Part shown: positions 44,076 through 51,495 of the stretch, one piece after another
Numbering within the stretch: position 1 is the stretch's first letter
Layout: each line of letters opens with the position of its first letter
Source of the DNA: Flavobacteriales bacterium
GTDB taxonomy: Bacteria; Bacteroidota; Bacteroidia; UBA10329
NCBI GenBank assembly: GCA_021741155.1
Contig: JAIOYP010000016.1
Location: forward strand, 1 to 64,000
DNA length: 64,000 bases
Reading direction: 5' to 3'
Made by a program: the position numbers and the translations under genes
Notes under the pieces: model-generated
Database searches by the model: none
Told to the model about the DNA's origin: nothing
The model's input: the letters and a program-made list of their open reading frames with translations, nothing else

Positions 44076-45656
44076 ATGTCCAATTCAAAATGTGTTTTGT
44101 CCATAGACCTCGGTTCTAGCGGACCAAAGATTTCCGTTGTAGATGAGCATGGCGAAATTCTAGCCTCACGTTCAGGAACAGTTGAAACCATTTATATAGA
44201 GGGCGGCAGAGGTGTGGAGCAAGATGCCAACCAATGGTGGACGCAAATTCTGCAACTTTCCAAAGAGGTTATTGATGAATCTGGAACTGCTAATCGCATT
44301 GTTGCCATTGGAAACTGTGCGCAGTATTTTAGTTCTGTTCCAGTAGATAAGGACGGAAACCCGACCCACAATTGCATTATGTGGGAAGACCTGCGAGCTG
44401 GCAAGCATGTAAGCAAGAAGATGGGAGGATTCCCTGAAATTGAGGGCTACAATGTTCTTAAACTGGTTCGTTGGCTATCTTCTGTTGGAATACCTCCTGT
44501 GGTTTGGGGTGTTGGTGCTTCGTGCCACATGCTGTTTCTAAAAAACGAAAAGCCTGAAGTTTGGGAAAAGACCTACAAGGTTTTGGAGCCTTCAGACTAC
44601 ATCAGCATGAAGCTTACGGGTAAGTTTCAGACCAACGAGAACACGGGGTTTACCTATGCCATGATTAAGAAAGCGGCTTGGAGTAAAGGAAATTACGATA
44701 AGGGCTTGATTAATTCGTTTGGTCTCGACACCAAACGGTATCCAGAAATTCTACCTGTGGGAGCTGACCTCGGAAGCCCAACCAAGGAAGTAATTAAGCA
44801 CCTCGGTATTTCTGAAAACGTGAAGGTGTTTGGTGGAATGCAAGACACAACCGCTTGCATGCTTGGTGGCGGAGGAGTTGATGATTTGGATATGGTGATT
44901 GAGATTGGCACCACGCTTAATACGGGTGTGGTTCTGAGTACCCGAACCTTCGATATTCTGAATGCCATTTACTCCGTTAGCAGCCCTGTTCCCAATAAGT
45001 TTATCATGGTGGGCGAGGCTGGAGCAGGAGCAAAGGCGCTTAACTATTTGCTTGAAGGATTTTTTAGGGTAGCCGATTCGCTTTCGCATATCAATGCAGA
45101 AACGGACGAACACTATGCTAAAATTGCGGACGATATGGCTGCCCAATCGCCCGTTGGCTGTAATGGTGTCATTTTTCTGCCATGGATTTTCGGAGCTACT
45201 TTCCCCGAACCAGATGGCAACATGCGTGGAGGTTTTATCAATCTCAATCCAGAAAATTCTCGGAACGACATGATACGGGCGGTGTTCGAATCGTATGCCA
45301 TGAATTTTAAATGGATGCTCGAACTCAAAGAAAAGAACCTGAAAGGCAAGGTGAAGAAGGTCAATTTTACGGGTGGAGGTGCCCTATGGGAAACATCGGC
45401 CCAGATTTGTGCAGATGCATTGAAAATTCCCGTTCATGTGATGGACCAACCCCGACAGGCAAACACAAAAGGAATCGCTTCTGTGTGTTTCAATAATCTG
45501 GGTATTGTATCCTACGAGCAGATGAAATCCAAGCTAAAAGTGAAGAAGGTTTTCACGCCTCAATCAGAAAACTTTGCCTACTACGACAAGCAGTTGACCA
45601 TCTACAAGAAACTGTTTAAGAAGATGCGGCCTATTTATGCTTTACTGAATCAGTAG
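44076..45656 (+). CDS. FGGY-family carbohydrate kinase
   Basis: A 526-residue ATP-dependent sugar or polyol kinase. The phosphate-1 loop LSIDLGSSGPKISVVD (residues 6-21), the substrate-loop phrase MWEDLRAGKHV, LEPSDYISMKLTG, the metal-site GGMQDTTACMLGG and the adenosine motif NFTGGGALWETSAQICADAL are present. The sequence is closest in pattern to xylulokinase-like members, but the substrate cannot be assigned. It follows the sphingosine-phosphate-lyase-like gene on the same strand with an 80-nt repeat spacer, so the two may be transcribed together. Confidence 0.88.
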   Translation: MSNSKCVLSIDLGSSGPKISVVDEHGEILASRSGTVETIYIEGGRGVEQDANQWWTQILQLSKEVIDESGTANRIVAIGNCAQYFSSVPVDKDGNPTHNCIMWEDLRAGKHVSKKMGGFPEIEGYNVLKLVRWLSSVGIPPVVWGVGASCHMLFLKNEKPEVWEKTYKVLEPSDYISMKLTGKFQTNENTGFTYAMIKKAAWSKGNYDKGLINSFGLDTKRYPEILPVGADLGSPTKEVIKHLGISENVKVFGGMQDTTACMLGGGGVDDLDMVIEIGTTLNTGVVLSTRTFDILNAIYSVSSPVPNKFIMVGEAGAGAKALNYLLEGFFRVADSLSHINAETDEHYAKIADDMAAQSPVGCNGVIFLPWIFGATFPEPDGNMRGGFINLNPENSRNDMIRAVFESYAMNFKWMLELKEKNLKGKVKKVNFTGGGALWETSAQICADALKIPVHVMDQPRQANTKGIASVCFNNLGIVSYEQMKSKLKVKKVFTPQSENFAYYDKQLTIYKKLFKKMRPIYALLNQ

Positions 45657-45765
45657 GGGCGTATCTAAACCAACCACCTGCTAGGTTTAAAACACTTCGC
45701 TGGTCTTGAGAAAATTTACTTCTGAGCATTACGTTATATCATTTTGTGCTCAGAAATTTGCTTTG
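45657..45765. other. Gene-free stretch with an inverted repeat
   Basis: TTCTGAGCA (45720-45728) and TGCTCAGAA (45747-45755) form perfect 9-nt arms around an 18-nt AT-rich loop. There is no T-run, so it is not a classic terminator. It lies about 65 nt after the kinase stop and leads into the 42-nt tandem array. Confidence 0.5.
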
Positions 45766-45960
45766 CTGCTATGTGTCACGCCATACGACAGCAAATCATC
45801 TTCTTTGGAGCAATATGTCATGCCTTACGATAGCAAATGATCTTCTTCGCTGACATGTGGCGTGACGTATGACGGCAAATGATCTTCTTCGCTGTCATGT
45901 GGCTTGACATATGACGGCAAATGACTTTTTGATTCCTTGTGGTGTGACATATCATATCCG
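45766..45960. repeat. 42-nt degenerate tandem repeat, four full units and a partial fifth
   Basis: Units start at 45766, 45808, 45850 and 45892, each exactly 42 nt, with a broken fifth from 45934. Conserved parts are GCAAATGATCTTCTTCG near the unit end and ATGTGGCGTGACGTATGAC in the middle, the latter more variable. Because 42 is a multiple of three the minus strand stays open and would read RHMSSHMTAKKIIC-like repeats, but there is no family match or clear start, so I treat it as non-coding. Confidence 0.75.
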
Positions 45961-46032
45961 CTAAACCATCCTGCGAAACTATGTGGGGTTGAAACAAAAA
46001 ATTCATGTCCGTATGTGTCTCAAAATTTCCAG

Positions 46033-46141
46033 ACCAATTACAAATCGGACTTGAAAAGGCTATGGAATACACTGATTTTCCGAAGATAAAAAAACAAACC
46101 CATCAGGGAAATTCGTGGAAATCAGTGTATTGTGTGGCTAA
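46033..46141. repeat. Third, degenerate copy of the MITE inner palindrome
   Basis: ATACACTGATTTTCC (left) pairs with GGAAATCAGTGTAT (right), ending GTGTGGCTA. The central CCATCAG-GGAAAT word matches MITE-B (CCATCAGAGAAATCAGTG). The left flank ACAAATCGGACTTG resembles the MITE-B end CAATCGGGTCTTG, but no clean terminal repeats or target duplication remain. The rest to 46394 contains no gene that I can support. Confidence 0.5.
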
Positions 46142-46394
46142 TAGCATGCTCCTATTGCATTTCTCAAAACTGAACATTTGCGGAAAGTGTCTGAAATGCG
46201 CTGAACAAAATTTCTTAAACGTTCAGGTGAGGCGAAATGAGAATCGGTTCCTTGATGATTTCTTGATATCGGTAGATGAGAGTGAGTTTAAGGAATGCAC
46301 GAGCCAATTTGTCACCTCCAATTCTCCCGATGACGTGCGTTTAACTTCTCGCGGAACGCATATCCACGAATCCTGAGTCTAGCTCCACGCCTCC

Positions 46395-47675
46395 TCACAA
46401 ATAAAACGCCCCCATCAACTTCTCCAAATAATTGGCCCATCCCCAATTGGGACCGTCCCACATGCCGTGGTAGAGGTCAGACATTCGGATGTTTACGAAC
46501 ATGGCTATGATGGCGAAGGTTGCCACTCCAATCTGTAGCCACTTAGGCGAAGTTTGAAGCCGTTTGATGGCAAACGCAGCAGGAACCGCCAACAGCGGTA
46601 GAAAATCCACAAAGCAGCGGTGACCATACGCCCCACCGAACCACCATGCCCACCAACTGCCAAAAACGTAGGTGGCAGCCGTCAGCAAAATGGCAGGAAG
46701 TGCCCAGCCCGTTGCTTTCTCCTTTAGCATCACACCAATTCCCACAAGGCCAAGGGCAGCCAAGGGAGAATAAACCAACCAGCCGTTTTGCGGACTGAGC
46801 AGCACGTGTAGCATCTTGGGACGGTTCCAATAAACGAAGCCCTCGTCTCCGTACGAATAGAAGATGAAATTTCCTGTGATGTGTTTCCAATAGGCCAATT
46901 GTGGCGCAAAAAGCACCAGCATGGCCGCGATAAACGCAAGCCACCATCGGAAGTCGGTGATAAAAGCCCAAACCCGTTTCGGTAAATCAGAAAGGTTGGC
47001 GCCCCAAAGTAGGGGGATAAGTAGGGCGATGGCGTTTGTGGGGCGAATAAGGACAATCAACGCCAAGGGCACGGCCGTGAGGAGGTTCCATTTCAAACTA
47101 GGCGATTGCGACCTTCTGTGCGAAGCGTAAAGCAGCACCGAAAAGAGGAAGAATGAATACACGTGCGACATGCCCGCTTCGCGGAATGTGTAGTAAAACA
47201 GGTTGTTGCCAAGCAAGATGCCGAGCGGAATGAGCCACGTGATGGTTTTTCCGAATTTGAGTTCGGAGAGCAGCCGCGAAAGCAGCCAAAGTCCGATGAG
47301 CATATAGGCGATGGCGGCAAGCAAAATGCTCCAGATGTAGGGCAGCGAACGGCCATCGCGTTCGAATCCGAACAGCGGAGCAACGGCATGAGCCACCAAA
47401 AAGAACGGGCTTTCGAGCAGCGCCACGCCATAGGTGTACTTGGTAAAAGTGCGCGGGCCATTCTCCGTTTCGTAGATGCCACAGCCGTTGATGAACGGCA
47501 CATTTTCAAAACCACCATGAATGAAAACTGCCGGCAGGTAGATGTAATATCCTTCCTGATCGGACCAGATTACCCCATTAATCTTCTTTCCCGAATGGAA
47601 ATAGTTCGTCACGAAAATGCAGGCGATAAACACCAGCACCCATTTGAATAGCTTTACATTAAACCGTTCACTCAT
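46395..47675 (-). CDS. Polytopic membrane protein, GT-C-like, function unknown
   Basis: A 426-residue protein with about ten hydrophobic segments. The first external loop (GVIWSDQEGYYIYLPAVFIHG) has an acidic cluster of the kind that serves as the catalytic site in GT-C glycosyltransferases, but I do not recognise a named family. ATG at 47675 gives a normal signal-anchor; an in-frame upstream codon at 47684 is less likely. It overlaps the end of the next upstream gene by 8 nt and is the last of three overlapping genes (GT2, 749-residue membrane protein, this one). Confidence 0.62.
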   Translation of the reverse strand: MSERFNVKLFKWVLVFIACIFVTNYFHSGKKINGVIWSDQEGYYIYLPAVFIHGGFENVPFINGCGIYETENGPRTFTKYTYGVALLESPFFLVAHAVAPLFGFERDGRSLPYIWSILLAAIAYMLIGLWLLSRLLSELKFGKTITWLIPLGILLGNNLFYYTFREAGMSHVYSFFLFSVLLYASHRRSQSPSLKWNLLTAVPLALIVLIRPTNAIALLIPLLWGANLSDLPKRVWAFITDFRWWLAFIAAMLVLFAPQLAYWKHITGNFIFYSYGDEGFVYWNRPKMLHVLLSPQNGWLVYSPLAALGLVGIGVMLKEKATGWALPAILLTAATYVFGSWWAWWFGGAYGHRCFVDFLPLLAVPAAFAIKRLQTSPKWLQIGVATFAIIAMFVNIRMSDLYHGMWDGPNWGWANYLEKLMGAFYL

Positions 47676-49917
47676 CCTTGGCAATCGGAATGTTGTTCAA
47701 GAAGGTTCGGTCGCCTTCGCGGTGATAAATTTCTACTCCAGCTTTCCGCAGTTGAATGCGGCTTATCACTCCATACCGCGACTGGATTTTGTATTGATGG
47801 CGCTTACCGGATTCGACTTTCAAGGTGTCTGAAACGAAGAGCCAACCATCAAGCAAGTTGGCGCTGTTGCCAATGCCGCTGCTGAAAATACGTTCTCCAT
47901 CAATGGAATAAGAGCGAGTTGGAATGAGCTCCGCGTTTGGATCAACCAATACCCAATAGCTCAGAATGCGGTCTTGAGAATCATTGAAAACGGTGTCTAG
48001 GAAATGATTCCCTTGCTGCATGGAGTAACTTGCTTCGCCCCAAAGCGTGGAGGTGCTAGCTTCAAATTCAACAGGATTGGAATACAAACCATCCGCAGCC
48101 ACAACCACCGAATCGGGCACCATTCTGAACTGCTTGTAAATGGCTTTGATGTCAGAAATGGAGATGGAATACAAGCGATAATCAGCATTCTGAAAAACCT
48201 CTTGCGCATGCGAAATCAAGCGTTGTTCTTCTTCCGAAAGGGCTTCATTTGAACGGAGAAGGAGCAGTTTTTTGTTCGGGTTCATCTCATCCAAAATTGG
48301 TCGTGGGAATAAAGGATGACTCACGAGTTGCGCGCTTTTCTCGGTCACGCTCAAGGAAGTGCGCGACATGGTGCCGCCAACAATTGGCAAGCCAGAAGAG
48401 AACGAAGCTTTCATGGAGTGGAGGAGCGACCACGGACCGCTTTCGAGGCCAATCTTCTCCGAACCAACAAGCATGAACGGCAGCGGCATAATGGCTTGAT
48501 GTTCCTCCACTGCAACGCCAGCCGATTTCCATTGAGAAACGTAATGGTCTGAGAAGGCTTCGGCTGCATAGCGGTTCATCATTTGCGCCTTATGGAACTT
48601 GATATTCACAATCGCATCCAGCATCCACACAAAAGCGCAAAGCCCGATGATAAGCGAAATGTGGTAGGTGTATTTGCCACCACCAACCGACCTGAAATGG
48701 CGGAAAAGCACGTAAAGATGATAGACCGTCCAAACCGAGAAAACGTAGTAGAAAATCCACGCCACCCTGCCCAGCGAACGGAATTGCTTGAGCGGTGCAA
48801 TGAAATCAGACAGCCAATTAAGTCCAAGCGTGTGGAACAGCCCCATGGCAAACAGCAAGGTGATGATTCCCGGAATGAAAGCCGCTTTCAATGGCTGAGG
48901 CAAAACAGGATGAGTGACCACTTTCCACTTGCGTTTTGCTGAGCGTCTCACCAAAGCAAATACAGAAGCAAAAGCCGTAAACGAAGCCACCATTCCGATG
49001 TAGGCGTGTCCTTCCCAATTACCCGGAATAAAAATGCGGAAGAAATAGGAATTGAATAGACTTCGGAACGGATCCACAACCGGCACAAACACACTTTGGA
49101 AGGTGGTCATGTAACTGAAAATCCCCGTGGGGTTTGTCGGTCGGTCGGTAATCGGATCCACTCCTTTCTGATACGCAATGAAGAGAACTAACGGCACCAA
49201 AAGCGTAAACGCACGAGCTGCCAACTGCTCCACTTCTTTAAATCGGAACTTCTTTATCAGTAGTTCCCAGCCCAAAATGGCGCCAAGGAAAATCACGAAA
49301 ATGAAAAGGTAGTAGGGGTGGAGGAACCCGAAAAGCAGTACGATGCACGAAGCAATCAAGGCAAGCATCCACGGCCAATTTGTTCGGGCAAATCCTGCAA
49401 TGAGCAACCACGCCATCGGCACAAAAAAGGTGTAGCCCAAGGCGTAATGGCCTATGAACCGCGCCACTTGCGGACTCAAAAACGCAATCATCAACGAGAA
49501 TGGAACCGCAAACCACGGATTCACATAATTCCAAACTAACAGCCGATGAATACACCAGCCCGAAACCACCAAACTGCCCATCATCAGCAGGTTTATAATG
49601 CCAATAATCTTCGTGCCGTTGTTTACATCTGGCTCAACAAACCATGAGAGAATTTTGGTCAAAAGCGGCTGACCGTCCGCAAAAATCAAATGATCGCCAT
49701 ACGGATAAAGCATCCCATTAAACCACATGCCTTCGCCATGAATAACCTGATAAGCCACCGCGAAATAATTCTTCAATCCATCACCCTCAGCTCCGAAAAG
49801 GTACTCGCCAGGATGCAGCATTACCTCACCAAAAAATCGGAAACAGACCAAAACGGCCAGCAGCACAACCGTAAGCGCAGAAAAGAAAACGTGTTTATCG
49901 AAACGCACTATCGCCAA
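47668..49917 (-). CDS. Large polytopic membrane protein, possible GT-C glycosyltransferase
   Basis: A 749-residue protein. Residues 10-480 hold about eleven hydrophobic segments; the last 250 residues are soluble and probably periplasmic. The first loop reads EYLFGAEGDGLKNYFAVAYQ followed by YPYGDHLIFADGQP, with acidic residues placed as in GT-C enzymes that act on lipid-linked sugars. No enzyme class can be named. Its start overlaps the GT2 gene by 10 nt and its end overlaps the downstream membrane gene, so the three form one translationally coupled unit. Confidence 0.62.
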   Translation of the reverse strand: MAIVRFDKHVFFSALTVVLLAVLVCFRFFGEVMLHPGEYLFGAEGDGLKNYFAVAYQVIHGEGMWFNGMLYPYGDHLIFADGQPLLTKILSWFVEPDVNNGTKIIGIINLLMMGSLVVSGWCIHRLLVWNYVNPWFAVPFSLMIAFLSPQVARFIGHYALGYTFFVPMAWLLIAGFARTNWPWMLALIASCIVLLFGFLHPYYLFIFVIFLGAILGWELLIKKFRFKEVEQLAARAFTLLVPLVLFIAYQKGVDPITDRPTNPTGIFSYMTTFQSVFVPVVDPFRSLFNSYFFRIFIPGNWEGHAYIGMVASFTAFASVFALVRRSAKRKWKVVTHPVLPQPLKAAFIPGIITLLFAMGLFHTLGLNWLSDFIAPLKQFRSLGRVAWIFYYVFSVWTVYHLYVLFRHFRSVGGGKYTYHISLIIGLCAFVWMLDAIVNIKFHKAQMMNRYAAEAFSDHYVSQWKSAGVAVEEHQAIMPLPFMLVGSEKIGLESGPWSLLHSMKASFSSGLPIVGGTMSRTSLSVTEKSAQLVSHPLFPRPILDEMNPNKKLLLLRSNEALSEEEQRLISHAQEVFQNADYRLYSISISDIKAIYKQFRMVPDSVVVAADGLYSNPVEFEASTSTLWGEASYSMQQGNHFLDTVFNDSQDRILSYWVLVDPNAELIPTRSYSIDGERIFSSGIGNSANLLDGWLFVSDTLKVESGKRHQYKIQSRYGVISRIQLRKAGVEIYHREGDRTFLNNIPIAKDE

Positions 49918-50624
49918 ATAAGAAGTCGAATGAAATTATGTAATTCTTTCAGCAGCACCGTGGCGCTAGGCGAAGGCAGAATGATGTCTGGCTTCAGTCG
50001 CACGTCAATCGCCAATAGGCGCAAACCCGCTTTCGAAGCCTTCTGAATAAACTCCAAATCAAACAGATAGCGGTTCACCTGTGTTCGCAAAAACACCTCA
50101 CGTCCAGCTGCATTCATTCCCTTCAAACCGCCCTGCGTGTCCTTTATTTTCAGTCCAAAAAGCAAACCGTTCAGCCAACGCAGCGATTTCGATAATATTC
50201 TACGAAACCCCGAAAGCGAATCGTAATACGAATCACCACGGCTTGCCACCACCACGTCACAATCGTTCTGCGCCAGCACCTCATAAAACCGAATCATCGA
50301 CTCCTCCACGTACGGAATATCCACATCCGTATAAATCTGCAGCTCGGCCTCGCTCGATTGAATACCCATCCGAACCGCATAGCCTTTGCCCATATTCTTC
50401 GGATACTCAAGCACTTTAAACTCAGGCGTTTCTCGCGTCAGTTTCGCCACAATTTCGTCCGAAACTCCGCTCAGCGAACCATCATTTACCAGAATCACCG
50501 AACCCAAAGCACCTGCCGGAAGCCCACGTTTCACCCTCAGAATTCCTTCCGAAAGAACCTGTTCCCATCCATTTCGCGGATTGAAACAAGGAATAATAAT
50601 GTCAACGGTTTTTACAACGCTCAT
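49908..50624 (-). CDS. Family 2 glycosyltransferase (dolichyl-phosphate glucosyltransferase-like)
   Basis: A 238-residue GT-A enzyme. It starts SVVKTVDIIIPCFNPRNGWE and has VILVNDGSLSG, then YPKNMGKGYAVRMGIQ, and the metal-binding TDVDIPY near residue 105. KDTQGGLKGM and the final FDLEFIQKA region are typical of polyprenyl-phosphate glucosyltransferases. It would provide a lipid-linked sugar for the two membrane proteins encoded downstream with overlapping ends. ATG at 50624 is chosen; the frame extends 30 nt upstream, into a GATGCATC palindrome. A C-terminal membrane anchor is not evident. Confidence 0.8.
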   Translation of the reverse strand: MSVVKTVDIIIPCFNPRNGWEQVLSEGILRVKRGLPAGALGSVILVNDGSLSGVSDEIVAKLTRETPEFKVLEYPKNMGKGYAVRMGIQSSEAELQIYTDVDIPYVEESMIRFYEVLAQNDCDVVVASRGDSYYDSLSGFRRILSKSLRWLNGLLFGLKIKDTQGGLKGMNAAGREVFLRTQVNRYLFDLEFIQKASKAGLRLLAIDVRLKPDIILPSPSATVLLKELHNFIRLLIWR

Positions 50625-50641
50625 CGGCTTGGCGAAAGTAG

Positions 50642-50661
50642 GGGTTCGATGCATCGAACCC
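50642..50661. repeat. GATGCATC palindrome, copy 1
   Basis: GGGTTCGATGCATCGAACCC is a perfect 20-nt palindrome 18 nt upstream of the GT2 start codon. It is followed by CTAAC. Two more copies with the same core lie at 57908 and 57942. Confidence 0.75.
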
Positions 50662-50669
50662 TAACCCAT

Positions 50670-50880
50670 GGGCGCATCAAATCCTTGTTTTTTGGGTTTG
50701 GGCGTGCCCGCGCAGCAGACCGTTTGAGCGTAGCCTAAACCCAGTATCGCGCGGTCGGGTCGTCCGCTATATCTTTTCTTTCCCTGCCGTTGCCTGAGCC
50801 AAGTCGAAGGCATTGAAGAGGGAAAGAAAAGGATGCCGCTTCCACCCCTCACGCAAGCCCGCAGCAGAGGTTGGTGTTAA
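50670..50880. repeat. Structured intergenic element with long hairpin
   Basis: CTTTTCTTTCCCT (50773-50785) and AGGGAAAGAAAAG (50819-50831) are perfect 13-nt inverted arms. Inside them TGCCT (50791) pairs with AGGCA (50808) around GAGCCAAGTCGA. The flanks are G+C rich (GGGCGTGCCC, CGCGCGGTCGGGTCG and GATGCCGCTTCCACCCCTCA). No gene is supported here. The layout suggests a mobile or structured-RNA repeat, not a terminator, because no T-run follows the stem. Confidence 0.55.
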
Positions 50881-50883
50881 ACC

Positions 50884-51492
50884 TTAAAGTTCCACTTCCG
50901 CGATGGCGCTAACGAGGTAAATTCTGCCCGTTCCAACCAACTCACAGCGGAAACGCTTGCGCAGTTTTACGCCTTTAATAAACCGCTTACTTCCTAATTG
51001 GAACTCCTCATTTTCGGGAACATCTTCCAGTAAAACCTTGTGACTTGGGTCGTCATAGCTTTTTAGAAGCCGCATTAAATCCAGATCACGCACCGTAGCC
51101 GATTTCGGGCTTTTCATGTGAATCCGAAGCTGTTTCAGAATATCATCAGGAAATACATCCTCTCTCAAAAAGGGCAGCATCTCTTCCTGAAATGCCATTT
51201 TCCACTCCTTCCCGTGCGGATTTACTTTTCTACCGTGGCGCTCCCAATTGGTTAAATGCGCCATTTCGTGAACAAACGTTATTAGAAAAGCAAATTGATT
51301 CAACGTGCCATTTACCGAAATGCGGTGACCTTGATTTCCAAATGGATGGCGGTAATCGCCAGCTTTGGTTTTTCGATCACGTGTAATAGTTAGGTGGCAC
51401 CGCGATTTTACAATCTTCTCCGCCAACGGAACTTCCGTTCCAGCAGGCACAAACGGCCGTATTGCATTCCTAATTCGCTCTTCGCGGTCCAT
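50884..51492 (-). CDS. SprT-like zinc metallopeptidase-domain protein
   Basis: A 202-residue protein with the HExxH zinc site FVHEMAHLTNWERHG (His75, Glu76, His79) and a further histidine in NPHGKEWK (His93) as the third ligand, as in the SprT/Spartan fold. It lacks the C-terminal zinc ribbon cysteines found in many SprT proteins. A cytoplasmic role in protein or DNA-protein crosslink clearance is possible but not established for bacterial members. Its start lies 3 nt beyond the feoB stop on the same strand, so it is likely co-transcribed with the iron genes. Confidence 0.82.
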   Translation of the reverse strand: MDREERIRNAIRPFVPAGTEVPLAEKIVKSRCHLTITRDRKTKAGDYRHPFGNQGHRISVNGTLNQFAFLITFVHEMAHLTNWERHGRKVNPHGKEWKMAFQEEMLPFLREDVFPDDILKQLRIHMKSPKSATVRDLDLMRLLKSYDDPSHKVLLEDVPENEEFQLGSKRFIKGVKLRKRFRCELVGTGRIYLVSAIAEVEL

Positions 51493-51495
51493 CCG

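Noticed and set aside
45766-45960. CRISPR array
   Set aside because: Units are contiguous 42-mers without unique spacers, and no cas genes are in the window.
45818-46072. Minus-strand frame of 84 codons with a 14-residue repeat
   Set aside because: It is produced by the 42-nt tandem repeat being a multiple of three; there is no convincing start or family.
46005-46376. Open frame of 123 codons on the plus strand in the gene-poor spacer
   Set aside because: It runs through the MITE-core palindrome, has no family resemblance, no promoter box and no signal peptide.
50661-50852. Minus-strand frame of 63 codons between the GT2 and SprT-like genes
   Set aside because: It lies wholly within a structured repeat element and shows no protein family features.
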